A stretch of DNA of 64,000 nucleotides from Acidobacteriota bacterium (GCA_027592785.1 JAQCLD010000004.1:1-64000), one strand, 5' to 3'. Counted from the stretch's first letter, positions 37,955-48,645 are shown. Notes: a model not told the origin generated them from the sequence alone. Translations and numbers: made by a program.

Positions 37955-40449
37955 TAGTACTCCCGTTTCAGGCGGTAGTCCAACTGAATGCTGGCGTACG
38001 ACATGCGGTAAGCCGACAGGCCCACATTCGTCCGATCCAGCGCCGAGTTGGAATGTCCGCCCTGTAAGCGCAGCCAGATGTTTTGGCGTAGCTTTTTCGC
38101 GAATTCGACCGTGGAACTGAAAGGAATCGTCCTTGGTCCGCCCGCTTCCCTCTGCACGCCTGCTCCAAATTCCGCGACATAGTCGATAGAGCCCGGGAAG
38201 CGTCCCTCTAGGTGCAATGCTCCTAGATGCGTGCGTACAAAGGAGGGGCTGTAGACATCGTCGCTCGGCCGATCGTGCGCGACCCAACCGTTGCGCATCC
38301 CCAACCGGACACGTATCGGACGCGTGTCCACAATTCGCCGAAACGCTGAAAAATCGACGCTCTGTCTCGTCGTCGACGAGCCAAACGCGATCGTCGAATA
38401 CCTCATGCCTAGCTGCGTTTTGAGCGTGGGGCGAAGATCCGTTTCGGCGTATGCATATTGCGTTTGAACCTGCCGCTCGATCGCCCGAAACGCCGTCGTC
38501 GGCTCGCGTCCCAGCCCACCGCGTAGACGCACCCGGTCCGAGACCAGGTAGCTCGCCGAAGCGTCCAGATTCAGACGGCTTTCCTTGACGCCATTCCCAT
38601 AGAGCACCTGACCGGCCCGCGCGTGGGCCGTCAGCCTGCGCGCCACTTGCCCAGTCCAGCCCACTCCGTAGGTCGTCCAGCTTGCGCTCTCGCTGCGCTG
38701 CGTAAACAGTTGACGGTTTACCCCAAACTCCAGCCGATGGTTGACTGATAGAGGCGCTTCGAACTGCTGCCTGATACCTTGCGAGACGAAGTCGTCCGTA
38801 TCTGCGAAATAGTCGGCCCTGGTCTGAAACGCATAGCCGTATTCATACTGTAGTTCGTCCCGCAGCCTGTACGACTCACGGTCTCCCGGGTAGCGTTGCG
38901 CAAACGTGCGCGCGTAGTCCGTGGCGGCCCGTGCGTTGTTGGACCAGCGCGCCGCCAGGGCTCTATGGTGCAGGGCATCACCTTGCTGCGCGCGCTCCTC
39001 TGGCAACGCCGCCAAGGTTTTCTCGGCTTGCAGATGCCGTCCCGCCCAATTGAGTACCTGCGCGCGCGATTTGACCAAATCCCAGTGGTTCGGCAGCCGC
39101 GTTAGGCTCTCGTTCGCTGCCTTGATCGCCGAACCCAAGCGATTCTGATCCGCCAAGGAGTGGATCAAACCGTCCGGGCCTGCGCTGGACTCTGGATAGA
39201 GCGCCGCAATCTGCTTGTACAGCCGCTCGGCCTCTTTCGGCTGTCCGCTCCAACGCAACGCCAAACCCTTGCGTAGCAGGTTGCGCTCGTCCACATAGCC
39301 TTCGGCCAACAGTTCGTTAAGCATCACCAGCGCCGCCTGCGGCTGGTCGCCGAACAGTTCCGCCTGGACGCGATCCGATCGCGCCCAAACCGGTTGCTTG
39401 GGCTCATGTTCGAACACGTAGTCGAACTCCCGTTGTGCTTCCACATAACGTTCGTTCCAGGTCAGAACAACCGCGTAGTCCCGCCGAACCGCGAGATGCA
39501 GCGGCGCCACAGCGACCGCGCGCCGCAAGTATGCGATTCCCAACTCGACCGAACCCTCGCGGGCCAGCGCGACGCCTTCCGCAGCTAACGCGACGGATTG
39601 AACTGTCAGCGAGCGCCCGGTTTCCGCCCCGGGCAACGATGTCCGCAGCGTGTTAGGCTCCGGTGCAAGGGCCATGACGGGGACTTCGCTAATGAATAGC
39701 GGCTCCTTGCGCAAGCGCTCCGCCAGCGAGCGCCCAACCATGCCGGCCTGGCTTGCGAACTCCGCCTCCGGAATCATGGCCACTAGTTCACCGGCTTCAT
39801 CGAATCGGCCCAGCCGCGCAAGCAGCCACCCGCGCCAAGCCAATATTTGCGATGTGCGCTTCTCTCCCTGGGACCAAGTCGCCAAGAACGCATGCGCCTC
39901 ACCGAGCTGCCTCCTGTCCAGGAAGCACTCCACAATCCCAATCGCCGCCGTCTCCGAGTCCGGATAGTAGCCAAGAGTCTCGCGGTAGCCTCGTTCGGCC
40001 TCTTCGCGGAGTCCCGACCGCCTCAGCGCCAGAGCGCGGCGCGTCAAAATCGCCTCTCGCTTGTCGCCTTCGTCAATAAGACTTCGGTAGAGGTCATCTG
40101 CGTTATGTGCTTCTCCTCCAAAGAGTTCTGCATTAGCCATTTCATGGCGAGCCCAGGCCGGCTGATCCGGATGAGCCAGTCGTATACGGCGCAGCACCTC
40201 AGCTGCCCGACGCCAATCGCCGGACCATCCCAAGGCGACGCCGTAGTCTCTTTCAATCGTCCACTCTTCGGGCGCCAGTCTCAGCGCCTCCTCATACAGC
40301 GCCAACGAGTCTTGTGGCTGCGGCGAACGCGCCAACTCGCGCGCGCGGTCTGTTAGGCTCCACGCTTGCTGCAACGACGCTGGCTGCGCAGCCAGCAGTG
40401 CAGGCACGGTCAGAATCAACAGCCACAGCGTGATCCTCCTAATCCGCAC
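37954..40449 (-). CDS. TPR / outer-membrane beta-barrel protein (PgaA-like)
   Basis: Signal peptide, long TPR region, C-terminal alternating amphipathic strands ending SYASIQLDYRLKREY; sits between the synthase and the deacetylase. Confidence 0.75.
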   Translation of the reverse strand: MRIRRITLWLLILTVPALLAAQPASLQQAWSLTDRARELARSPQPQDSLALYEEALRLAPEEWTIERDYGVALGWSGDWRRAAEVLRRIRLAHPDQPAWARHEMANAELFGGEAHNADDLYRSLIDEGDKREAILTRRALALRRSGLREEAERGYRETLGYYPDSETAAIGIVECFLDRRQLGEAHAFLATWSQGEKRTSQILAWRGWLLARLGRFDEAGELVAMIPEAEFASQAGMVGRSLAERLRKEPLFISEVPVMALAPEPNTLRTSLPGAETGRSLTVQSVALAAEGVALAREGSVELGIAYLRRAVAVAPLHLAVRRDYAVVLTWNERYVEAQREFDYVFEHEPKQPVWARSDRVQAELFGDQPQAALVMLNELLAEGYVDERNLLRKGLALRWSGQPKEAERLYKQIAALYPESSAGPDGLIHSLADQNRLGSAIKAANESLTRLPNHWDLVKSRAQVLNWAGRHLQAEKTLAALPEERAQQGDALHHRALAARWSNNARAATDYARTFAQRYPGDRESYRLRDELQYEYGYAFQTRADYFADTDDFVSQGIRQQFEAPLSVNHRLEFGVNRQLFTQRSESASWTTYGVGWTGQVARRLTAHARAGQVLYGNGVKESRLNLDASASYLVSDRVRLRGGLGREPTTAFRAIERQVQTQYAYAETDLRPTLKTQLGMRYSTIAFGSSTTRQSVDFSAFRRIVDTRPIRVRLGMRNGWVAHDRPSDDVYSPSFVRTHLGALHLEGRFPGSIDYVAEFGAGVQREAGGPRTIPFSSTVEFAKKLRQNIWLRLQGGHSNSALDRTNVGLSAYRMSYASIQLDYRLKREY

Positions 40450-41695
40450 CTTGACGCTCCAATCTCCAAGTCACCGGAGCCGACAGATTCAGCCGCTTCA
40501 CAAAGCCCTTGCTCGAGTGGATGGCGCTCGACAACGACATCATCATCCAGTAGAAACAGGGGTAGAAAATGGCAAACGGGAACTCGTAAATGATGTCCCG
40601 TTCGTACTTTGCGTCGATCAGCACGCCAACCAACAGTTGCGCCAGGCAGCAGCCGAAGATGATCACGCCCCAATAGTTAGGCAGTGGCGAGCCGCCGTAG
40701 GGACTGTGTCCGAACAGCATTCCGATCGCCCAGAAGCTGGTGATAGCCACAAACACCCAGGCCCACAAAACCGATAGGAAGCTCTCGACATACACCGGGT
40801 ACAGGCGGTAGTGTTTCGGCGTCCAGAGGATCGACACATGGCGTTTTAGCGCCTGGCCGAGGCCCACCGCCCAACGGCAACGCTGTTTCCACAGCACCTT
40901 GATGTCCTCGGGAACTTCCATCCACACCAGCGCCCGCGGCTCGTAGCGGATCTCGAAGTTGTTCATCTGCAGCTTGAACGTCAGATCGATGTCTTCGGTC
41001 GACATCCCCGGTGAATACAGGCCCGCTTGACGCAACGCGTCTTTGCGGAACATGCCGCATACCCCAGAAACGCACATCACTCGGCCCCAAACGCGTTGCG
41101 CTCTGCGCAGCAAGCCGATCACCGAGCTGAACTCCACGGCCTGCAACTGCGAAAGCCAATTGTTGCGGTTGCGAACCCGTGCATTGCCGGCCACCGCGCC
41201 CACATTCGGGCTGCGAAAATGCTGCACCATCACCTTCAGGACTTGTGGTTCGGGAATTGTATCCGCGTCCATTACCAGGATCAGATCGCCCTTGGCGCAA
41301 GGGATGGCGTCGTTCAGCGCCATCGCTTTGCCCTCGTTAAACTTTTTATCCAGTAGTCGTACGCGAGGATCTGAAAGGAAAGGCGTTATGCGCTCGACAG
41401 TTCGGTCCTTCGAGCCGTCGTTAATGACGATAACCTCGTAGTTGGGATAGTCGATATTCGTCAGGCCGCGCAGCGCCGAGGCGATGCTGGCCTCCTCGTA
41501 GTAGGCCGGAGTGAGGATGCTGACGAATGGCGTGAATGAATCATCGTCACGCTGTTCTCCCAGGTCGTGCCGGAAGAAAAACGTCAGCGCCGTCGTGATC
41601 CAGATCAGACTGGTGACGATGGGGTAAGTGCCGTAAAACTGTACCGCCAGCCAGTAAAGGTGGCTTTCCTCGATTGCCTGAATCAGCCAGAGCAT
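40439..41695 (-). CDS. pgaC: Processive family-2 glycosyltransferase (poly-beta-1,6-GlcNAc synthase, PgaC-like)
   Basis: YPIVTSLIWITTALTFFFR; VSILTPAYYEE, NDGSKDRT, VMDADTIPEP, MSTEDIDLTFKL, WKQRCRWAVG; multiple TM. Confidence 0.85.
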   Translation of the reverse strand: MLWLIQAIEESHLYWLAVQFYGTYPIVTSLIWITTALTFFFRHDLGEQRDDDSFTPFVSILTPAYYEEASIASALRGLTNIDYPNYEVIVINDGSKDRTVERITPFLSDPRVRLLDKKFNEGKAMALNDAIPCAKGDLILVMDADTIPEPQVLKVMVQHFRSPNVGAVAGNARVRNRNNWLSQLQAVEFSSVIGLLRRAQRVWGRVMCVSGVCGMFRKDALRQAGLYSPGMSTEDIDLTFKLQMNNFEIRYEPRALVWMEVPEDIKVLWKQRCRWAVGLGQALKRHVSILWTPKHYRLYPVYVESFLSVLWAWVFVAITSFWAIGMLFGHSPYGGSPLPNYWGVIIFGCCLAQLLVGVLIDAKYERDIIYEFPFAIFYPCFYWMMMSLSSAIHSSKGFVKRLNLSAPVTWRLERQGAD

Positions 41696-41698
41696 TTG

Positions 41699-42220
41699 CT
41701 ACGCACCCACAGCTTCTTTCCGCTCTTCGGTGACGTTGTCGGCTTCCGAACCGACAAGAATCGGACGTCCTTGCGGCGGTTCCGGCACCGGCGCCAGCGG
41801 CTCCTCGTGCCCGTAAACCTTCGCGCCATCCTTCATCTGCACGATGAGATGGCTATCTCGCAATGTTGCCTCCGGCGCCAGCTTGATGCGTCGCCCGAAG
41901 TAGTCTTGCGAAAAGACCGTCGTCGCCTGGGCGTTCGGCCTCGCCGGGCCGCGCCACTGGTAAAGAGCGATATTGAAACCGACCCAAAGCGCCAGCGCCG
42001 CGAGATAAAGCCACGTCGCCTGGGCAAGCCAGATCAGCGAGTCAACCACCTCATCTATCGGGCTGTCGCGAAATATTCTCGCGCCAAACCAGAAGAAGCC
42101 GAGCCACAGTGCAGCCATCAACAGCTGTGTAAACAGCCAATTGACGCGCTCCGTAACGCTCCAGGAAGGGTGCGGTTCAACTCTCGATGCTGTTGCTGTC
42201 ATCGTGAGGTCGCACTTCAC
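41699..42220 (-). CDS. PgaD-like small inner-membrane protein
   Basis: Two TM segments (LLMAALWLGFFWFGARIF; WLYLAALALWVGFNIALYQWRG) directly upstream of pgaC-like gene. Confidence 0.65.
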   Translation of the reverse strand: MKCDLTMTATASRVEPHPSWSVTERVNWLFTQLLMAALWLGFFWFGARIFRDSPIDEVVDSLIWLAQATWLYLAALALWVGFNIALYQWRGPARPNAQATTVFSQDYFGRRIKLAPEATLRDSHLIVQMKDGAKVYGHEEPLAPVPEPPQGRPILVGSEADNVTEERKEAVGA

Positions 42221-42394
42221 TTCCCAGGCAAAGCCCGGAAGGCGTCTCCTCTCTTGACAGATCTTCCGTCAGCCGTCCAATCTGGACAACTAACGGATTG
42301 CGGCGATTTCGGCCTGGGGATGTACCTAGCCTTATCAGATATGACCTTAACTACAGGGGGACTATAGTCCTCCGCCTCATGAGAGAATCTATCC

Positions 42395-43033
42395 TTGCCG
42401 ACAACGCTCGCTGTATTTGCAAAGCGGCCGATCCCCGGCCAGGTCAAGACTCGGCTCACGCCGGCCCTGTCGCCTGAGGCGGCCGCCAGTCTGTATTGGG
42501 CCATGGTCGAAGACACCTGGGCCAGCGCATCAAAACTGCCGAATGTCGATCTCCGTCTGTTCGTCGATCAGCCCTGGGAAGGCTTCAACACGCTCGCCGG
42601 TGGGCGTCCGGTTCAGCTCCAAACCGAAAGCAATTTGGGATCTCGTATGTTGTCTTGTTTACAGATACTTACGTCAACTAACTTCAATCGCTCTGTAATC
42701 ATTGGAACCGACAGTCCGACGCTTCCTCCCGGTCATATACAGGCCGCTTTCGCTCTGCTGCAAAACGACAACGACGCCGTCCTCGGGCCTGCCGAAGACG
42801 GCGGCTATTACCTGGTTGGCTGCCGCCGCCCGCATCCTGATATGTTTCGAGGGGTCGCTTGGTCCAGCGACGAAACACTCGCCCAGACGCGATCCGCCTT
42901 CGACGCCCAGGGCTACCAAACCCATCTGACGCCGCTGTGGCACGACGTGGACGTCATCGAAGACGTCTGGCGACTCGCCAAAGGGCCCGTCGGACCGTCC
43001 GTCAAGGCCTGGCTCCGCCAACATCGGCTCTAA
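42395..43033 (+). CDS. TIGR04282-like glycosyltransferase (DUF2064)
   Basis: LAVFAKRPIPGQVKTRLTPALSPEAAASLY...VIIGTDSPTLPPGHI...VLGPAEDGGYYLVG. Confidence 0.92.
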   Translation: MPTTLAVFAKRPIPGQVKTRLTPALSPEAAASLYWAMVEDTWASASKLPNVDLRLFVDQPWEGFNTLAGGRPVQLQTESNLGSRMLSCLQILTSTNFNRSVIIGTDSPTLPPGHIQAAFALLQNDNDAVLGPAEDGGYYLVGCRRPHPDMFRGVAWSSDETLAQTRSAFDAQGYQTHLTPLWHDVDVIEDVWRLAKGPVGPSVKAWLRQHRL

Positions 43034-43083
43034 ATTCCGGGCAGGGAAGTGCCCCGCCTCCAAAGTGCTTGATAATATGGTCT

Positions 43084-43725
43084 TTGCGCAAGTTACCCCA
43101 GGCCATCCTTTTCGATTTCGACGGCACCCTCGTCGATAGCGAGCCATTGCATTACGAAGCCTGGCTGCACGCCGTCAAGCCCTACGGCGCCCATACCGAC
43201 TGGGACGATTACGTTCTGCGTTTCGTCGGTCAAACCGGTCGATGGGCCGCAGAGACGTTCTTCGAAGAGGCTGGGGTCGACTACACCCCAGAGCTCGTTA
43301 TTCAAGCGACTCGGGCCAAAGAGGCCTACTTCCGGCTCTATGCCGACGAGCGCCTGGTGATCACCGCGGAGACTATCGCTGCTGTCAAGCAACTTCCATT
43401 GCATCTGCCAATTGGAGTCATTACTTCAAGCGTCATCACAGAGGTAGAACCGGCCCTTATCGTCGCCGGTCTACGCGATCGGCTTAGCGTCCTGGTCTGT
43501 GCCGCGGACGTCTCCCAGCACAAGCCGCATCCGGAGCCATACCTGACTGGCTTCGAACGCCTGCGCGTCGATCACGGCCACTCTGAACTCGTACCCGCGT
43601 CCGTCACCGTCTACGAAGACTCCCGCAGCGGCATCGCGTCGGCCACAGCCGCCGGCATGACCGTCCGGCCCGTCCCGGACCCCCGCGAGCTGCCAACACT
43701 GCTCTCACTCGATGGCTGGCTCTAG
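43084..43725 (+). CDS. HAD-IA family hydrolase (beta-phosphoglucomutase-like)
   Basis: AILFDFDGTLVDSEPLHYEAW; IGVITSS; KPHPEPYL; YEDSRSGIASA. TTG start (43084). Confidence 0.9.
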   Translation: MRKLPQAILFDFDGTLVDSEPLHYEAWLHAVKPYGAHTDWDDYVLRFVGQTGRWAAETFFEEAGVDYTPELVIQATRAKEAYFRLYADERLVITAETIAAVKQLPLHLPIGVITSSVITEVEPALIVAGLRDRLSVLVCAADVSQHKPHPEPYLTGFERLRVDHGHSELVPASVTVYEDSRSGIASATAAGMTVRPVPDPRELPTLLSLDGWL

Positions 43726-43855
43726 TTGTCTGATAAGATATATTATGTCAACTCACATGCCAACGATTGATTGACGCATCGGCCTGGATAGCCTTGGGAA
43801 TGCCCTCCCTCGATCAGGAACTAGACGAGTTCCAGTCGCGGCCTGTTCCGGGATG

Positions 43856-45721
43856 TTATTCCAGCGTTAGCCCATTCACCGTCTTTTCGAATGTGGGGTA
43901 CAGCGCGTCGTACTCGCTCTCCGGTGCGATCATCACCGTGTAGAACAAGCCCCCATCCAGCTTCGCGGTCACCAGCCAAACGTACTCGGTCTGGTTGGCC
44001 AACTTCGACGGTCCTTCCAGAAAGAGGCTCTCTCCGGGCCTCTCGTCGACGCTGATCGGCCTGCGTTGCCCGCGCACCAAGTTCAACCCTGGGTTGCTCG
44101 ACTGGAACCCGCTCAGTAAGCTCGTCGTTGCGGCATCCAACGACTCGGCAGTCTCGAAAGAGCCGGCGATCAGGCCACGTACGATCGACTCCGTGCCGTC
44201 GCTTTGACGCACGATGCCGTTATCCGGAGTGATCCGCACGCCGACTCCTTGTTCAGCCGTTACAGCCGTCCAATCCGGGGGATAAGGCATCACAAACCCC
44301 TGCCCTGTATAGACGCCCGCGGCAGGCGGCTGGACGACCGGGACGGCGGTCATCGTTTCTGTAGAAAACCGAACCGAGTCGATGGCTGCTTGAAACCCGG
44401 GATAAAGAGAGCCGTACTCGTCTTTAGGCGAGATCATCGCCAGATAAAAGAGGCCTTGCGGCCGTTGAGTTGTGACCAGCCACACATTCTCGCGAAGGCC
44501 TCGAATCGTCGTCGAGGGGCCTTCGAGAAAGTTGCTCTGACTCGGCTCTCCGCCCATATGAAAGGACTTCTGATCGCCTGGTATGGCTCGTAGACCGGAG
44601 TTGGTGTTCCTCAAGTCGTCGATGAAAGCCTGTGTCGCAGCGGAGAGCGATGTGCTTCCTCTGGCGTCGAAATAGCCTGTGAGCATGCCCCGAACGATCT
44701 CGGTTTGTCCTCGAACTGTGCGGTTCACGCCGTTCTGCGGCACGATCGTTGCGCTGCCGTCCGCGGTGTCGCTAAATGTCTGCCAGCCGGCGGGAACTAG
44801 AAACTCAAACCAGGGGCCACTCATTCTCCCTGCAACTACCGCCGCAGTCTGGGCGGCCGTGCCCTGTGCGGCGACGTTCGTGCTCGTCGGGACCTCAGCC
44901 TTCTTTTCAGTGGGTTTGATTCCCGCGGCAAGAGACTTCATGCCTGGGAAGGCCCTCGAGTTGGTCGTGTAGTGGCCGTTCTGATAGGACTGAATCTCTT
45001 CGGTGACGTACTGCACGCGGTTCCCTGGGTTGGGGTGGTCGGAAAGGAACTGCGGGCCGCTTCCCCCTCCCGATTCCCCCAGCTTTTGGAAGAACCTGGC
45101 CATCTCGACCGGGCTATAGCCCGCCGCCGCCATCATCCGTGCACCGACGATATCCGCGTCGTGTTCGGCGCTCCGCGAGTACTTCATGAAAACCGAGTTC
45201 AGGCCGAATCCGAGGCCGATGTTACTCAGGGATCCTAGCAGGCCGCCGCTGTCTCCCAGTGCTCCAGCCGCCAAAGCTGCCGGCAACTGAAAGATCGAGC
45301 GCTTTGACGCCTGATTCGTCGAGTGGCGCAGGACGACATGTCCAACCTCGTGCGCGATGACGCCCGCCACTTGCGCTTCGTTGTCCGCCACGGCGATCAG
45401 TCCCGAATTGACGTAAATCGGTCCTCCCGGCAAGGCAAACGCATTGATGCTTGGGTCAGCGACTACCTTGAAAGTAAACGGTTAGGATGGATCCTGCGAG
45501 ACCTTGGCAAGCCGTTGCCCAATGCTGTCGACATAGTCGGTCAAGCGGCGGTCGTTCACCACCTGGACTTCCTTCTCGATTTCCCCCGCCGCTTCCTTGC
45601 CCAGCTGGACGTCCTGATCTTTGGAGAACAAGTTCCAACCCGGTTTGATGGGTTTTGGCTGGGCCCAAAGGCCCTGAGTTGACAGCAGTAAAATTATCGA
45701 CAGGGTGAGCGTTCTGAGCAT
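43856..45721 (-). pseudogene. M48-family metalloprotease interrupted by in-frame TAA at 45482-45484
   Basis: N-terminal part from ATG 45721 (MLRTLTLSIILLL...LADYVDSIGQRLAKVSQDPS-type segment), TAA, then same-frame PFTFKVVADPSINAFALPGGPIYVNSGLI...IAHEVGHVVLRH. Confidence 0.85.
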
Positions 45722-45866
45722 GAGTTTTTCAGTTCCTGGCCTCATGCTACACGACCTGCCCTGCTGATTGAAGTTCAGCCGTCCTTGCCGAAAGTACATC
45801 TTCAAGTCGAACTGTTCCTGAGTCCATGACATAATCGAAAGCAAGCCTCCTGGCGGTTAACAAGGG

Positions 45867-46787
45867 ATGATTACACCCACAGAAAAAATTTGGCGCAACG
45901 GTGAACTGATAAACTGGAACGACGCAAACGTCCATGTTCTGACGCACGCGCTGCACTACGGTTCCAGCGTTTTCGAAGGCATCCGCTGTTATGAGACTGC
46001 TACGGGTCCCGCAGTGTTTCGCCTCAATGAACATATGCGTCGTATGTTCGATTCGGCGAAGATCTACCGCATGGACATTCCACGGTTCACGCAGGCCGAA
46101 TTGGCCGACGCCTGCCGCGAGATTGTGCGCGTCAACGGGCTCAAGAGTTGCTACATCCGTCCCGTGGTCTTTCGCGGCTACGGCGAGATGGGCGTCTTCC
46201 CGCTGCAGAACCCGATTGAGATCTATATCTGCTGCTGGGAATGGGGCAAGTATCTCGGAGCCGAGGCGATCGACAAAGGCGTGGACGTTTGCGTTTCGTC
46301 GTGGACGCGCATCGCTCCCAATACCCTGCCCGCGATGGCCAAGGTCGCCGCGAACTACATGAACTCGCAGCTGATCAAAATGGAAGCGGTGCTGAACGGC
46401 TACTCCGAAGGTATTGCACTGGACGCCTCTGGCTACGCCTCGGAAGGCAGCGGCGAGAACATCTTCTTGATCCGCGACGGCGTCATCTACACGCCGACGT
46501 TGGGGACCTCTGCGCTGCCCGGCATCACCCGCGACACGGTGATGACCTTGGCGCGTGAGGCCGGCATAGAAGTGAAGGAACAGGCGATTCCGCGCGAATG
46601 GTTGTACATCGCCGATGAGCTGTTTTTCACCGGTACCGCCGCTGAAGTCACCCCGATCCGTTCGGTCGACAAGATCGCCATCGGTTCGGGCACAAGAGGC
46701 CCGATCACCGCGAAGCTGCAGACAGCTTTCATGGATATCCTCACAGGCAAAGCGGCAGACCGCTTCGGCTGGCTGACCCACGTCTAG
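45867..46787 (+). CDS. ilvE: Branched-chain amino acid aminotransferase
   Basis: [35 protein letters not shown]...RPVVFRGYG...[11 protein letters not shown]...[17 protein letters not shown]. Confidence 0.96.
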   Translation: MITPTEKIWRNGELINWNDANVHVLTHALHYGSSVFEGIRCYETATGPAVFRLNEHMRRMFDSAKIYRMDIPRFTQAELADACREIVRVNGLKSCYIRPVVFRGYGEMGVFPLQNPIEIYICCWEWGKYLGAEAIDKGVDVCVSSWTRIAPNTLPAMAKVAANYMNSQLIKMEAVLNGYSEGIALDASGYASEGSGENIFLIRDGVIYTPTLGTSALPGITRDTVMTLAREAGIEVKEQAIPREWLYIADELFFTGTAAEVTPIRSVDKIAIGSGTRGPITAKLQTAFMDILTGKAADRFGWLTHV

Positions 46788-46790
46788 GCT

Positions 46791-47117
46791 TTATTTGGCT
46801 GCGGGCGGCGGAGCCATGATGGCCATTACGATCAGGCGCTCCGAGCCCGGATTGCGCAGAGCATGAGGTTCGTCGGCTTTGGCCAGGACGAGGTCTCCGG
46901 GGCCGATCGATGTTTCGACATCGCCAACACGAACAATTCCCTGCCCTTGGACCACGTAGTACAGCTTGTCTTGGCCGGAGTGGGTGTGGAGCGCGTGCTC
47001 TTGCCCAGGTTCAAAGCAATTCAAGCCCGTGAAGATGCGCTCGGTCCGCAGTAGATCTGCCTTGCCCATCTTGTCTGGGCGAAACGCGGCCTGCGACGCG
47101 ACGTTCTTGACGATCAT
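46791..47117 (-). CDS. Cupin-domain protein
   Basis: EPGQEHALHTHSGQDKLYYVVQGQGIVRVGD...ADEPHALRNPG. Confidence 0.88.
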   Translation of the reverse strand: MIVKNVASQAAFRPDKMGKADLLRTERIFTGLNCFEPGQEHALHTHSGQDKLYYVVQGQGIVRVGDVETSIGPGDLVLAKADEPHALRNPGSERLIVMAIMAPPPAAK

Positions 47118-47134
47118 GAGGGGTTAGGAACGCG

Positions 47135-47494
47135 CTAGTTCGTAGCCGCGCGGCTGAAGAGCGTTTCAAAGTCCGTGCGCTGCTCCGGCTCAAGAACTTC
47201 GAGAATGCGGCCTCGCCCGGTCTGCTGGATCTGCTTGACGCGCATCAGCAGCTCGGCCTCTTCCATGATGCACTCGTCCAAGATGGTCTGGACGCGCTCG
47301 CGCTGCGAGTCATTTAACCGAAGCTGCTTAGCCATCTCGTCCAGCGCCGCATGCGAATCCTCTTGGTAGTCGATGCTGATCACCGGCGGAGTATGCATCT
47401 TCAGTTCATAGACGTGCATTCCCATCGCGCCCGAGGCCACGCCGATTGCGAAGACCGCGGCGATGAATCCAAATGCTCGTCCGTGGGTATTCAT
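47135..47494 (-). CDS. Periplasmic, Spy/heavy-metal-sensor-like protein
   Basis: N-terminal TM/signal; helical LRLNDSQRERVQTILDECIMEEAELLMRVKQI...LEPEQRTDFETLF. Confidence 0.55.
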   Translation of the reverse strand: MNTHGRAFGFIAAVFAIGVASGAMGMHVYELKMHTPPVISIDYQEDSHAALDEMAKQLRLNDSQRERVQTILDECIMEEAELLMRVKQIQQTGRGRILEVLEPEQRTDFETLFSRAATN

Positions 47495-47509
47495 TCAATA
47501 AATACCTCT

Positions 47510-47989
47510 TTACTGTGCGGAAGCCAACAGCGTCAGCATCGAATCACGATTGGCTTCAAGGTTGTAGCCCATGCGGACGTCATACTGCTGAGGCGGCTGC
47601 TGTTTCAAAATGCTGTCGGCTAGTTCCACGCTCTGCGCCGTCGTATCGTCGTGGAAGACCGCTACCGAGCCCAACATCACCATCCACATCATGGCGGCGA
47701 AGGCGAAGCGGCGAACCATGACCGGCTGCAGCAGGAACGCCCAAAACGATTCGCCTCGCTCGGCGTCAATCCGCTGTTTGACACGGTAATAGAAACCTGG
47801 CGCCGGCTCAACATCCTCGCTGGGGTCAACGCGGAACGTGTTGAACAAGTCCGACGTCTCTTGCAGCAGAGCCAGTTGGGCCACAGCTTCTGAATCCGCG
47901 GCCAAGCGCCTCTCGAACTCGACAAGGTCTTGCTCGTTGAGGCGGCCGTCCAAGTAGTCTTCTAGGTGCTCTCGTAGAAATGAATCCAT
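47510..47989 (-). CDS. Anti-sigma-factor-like protein
   Basis: EDYLDGRLNEQDLVEFERRLAADSEAVAQLALLQE N-terminal module, one TM; follows an ECF sigma gene. Confidence 0.65.
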   Translation of the reverse strand: MDSFLREHLEDYLDGRLNEQDLVEFERRLAADSEAVAQLALLQETSDLFNTFRVDPSEDVEPAPGFYYRVKQRIDAERGESFWAFLLQPVMVRRFAFAAMMWMVMLGSVAVFHDDTTAQSVELADSILKQQPPQQYDVRMGYNLEANRDSMLTLLASAQ

Positions 47990-47994
47990 GGTGA

Positions 47995-48645
47995 TCACGC
48001 CGGCGCTCGGTCTAGCTTCTGCGCAGCCAGTACCAGTTTCTGGCGGGCCCGAAATAATTTTACCTTGATCGTATTGGCATTGATGCCGGTCAATTCAGAA
48101 AGCTCTTCTACGGTCAATCCTTCGACCTCTTTCTGGATCAACAACATCCGTTCTTCTTCACTGACGCGCTCCAACAGCTTCATCAAGTACTGCCGCTTCT
48201 CGGTGGCCGTGTCGATGGCCATGCCGCGATCGGTAGACAGGTGAGTATTCTCGATCGACCGTTGGTCATCTTCACCGAGGTCCGCCTCGTAGACCAGCTT
48301 GCGAAACTTCTTCTTGCGCAAGTAATCGTAGCATTCGTTCACCGTAATCTTGTAGACCCAGGTGAGCAAAGAGGATCGAAAATCGAAGCCCTTCAACGAG
48401 GTGAAGATCTTGGCGAAAACTTGTTGCGAAATGTCTTCGGCGTCGTTGCGTCGACGAAGGATGCCGAAGATGATCGAAAATACCTTGGATTGGTAGCGCT
48501 CGACGAGCTGCTGGAAAGCAAACTCGTCGCCTTTTTGCGCACGGCGAATAATCGCCGCCTCAGCGCTGTCCTGGTAAGCCACCTTCCCTCTCGTTGGAGT
48601 GCCGGTCGCGGCCGAAGCCGGCATGATTGCGGTCATTGTTGCCAT
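47995..48645 (-). CDS. ECF RNA polymerase sigma factor (RpoE-like)
   Basis: QKGDEFAFQQLVERYQSKVFSIIFGILRRRNDAEDISQQVFAKIF...LTWVYKITVNECYDYLRKKK...LTGINANTIKVKLFRARQKL. Confidence 0.93.
   Translation of the reverse strand: MATMTAIMPASAATGTPTRGKVAYQDSAEAAIIRRAQKGDEFAFQQLVERYQSKVFSIIFGILRRRNDAEDISQQVFAKIFTSLKGFDFRSSLLTWVYKITVNECYDYLRKKKFRKLVYEADLGEDDQRSIENTHLSTDRGMAIDTATEKRQYLMKLLERVSEEERMLLIQKEVEGLTVEELSELTGINANTIKVKLFRARQKLVLAAQKLDRAPA

Noticed and set aside
45747-46781. 344-aa ORF antisense to ilvE
   Set aside because: Shadow ORF of a strongly supported gene in high-GC DNA; no recognisable motif and His/Arg/Asp-rich composition typical of antisense translation.
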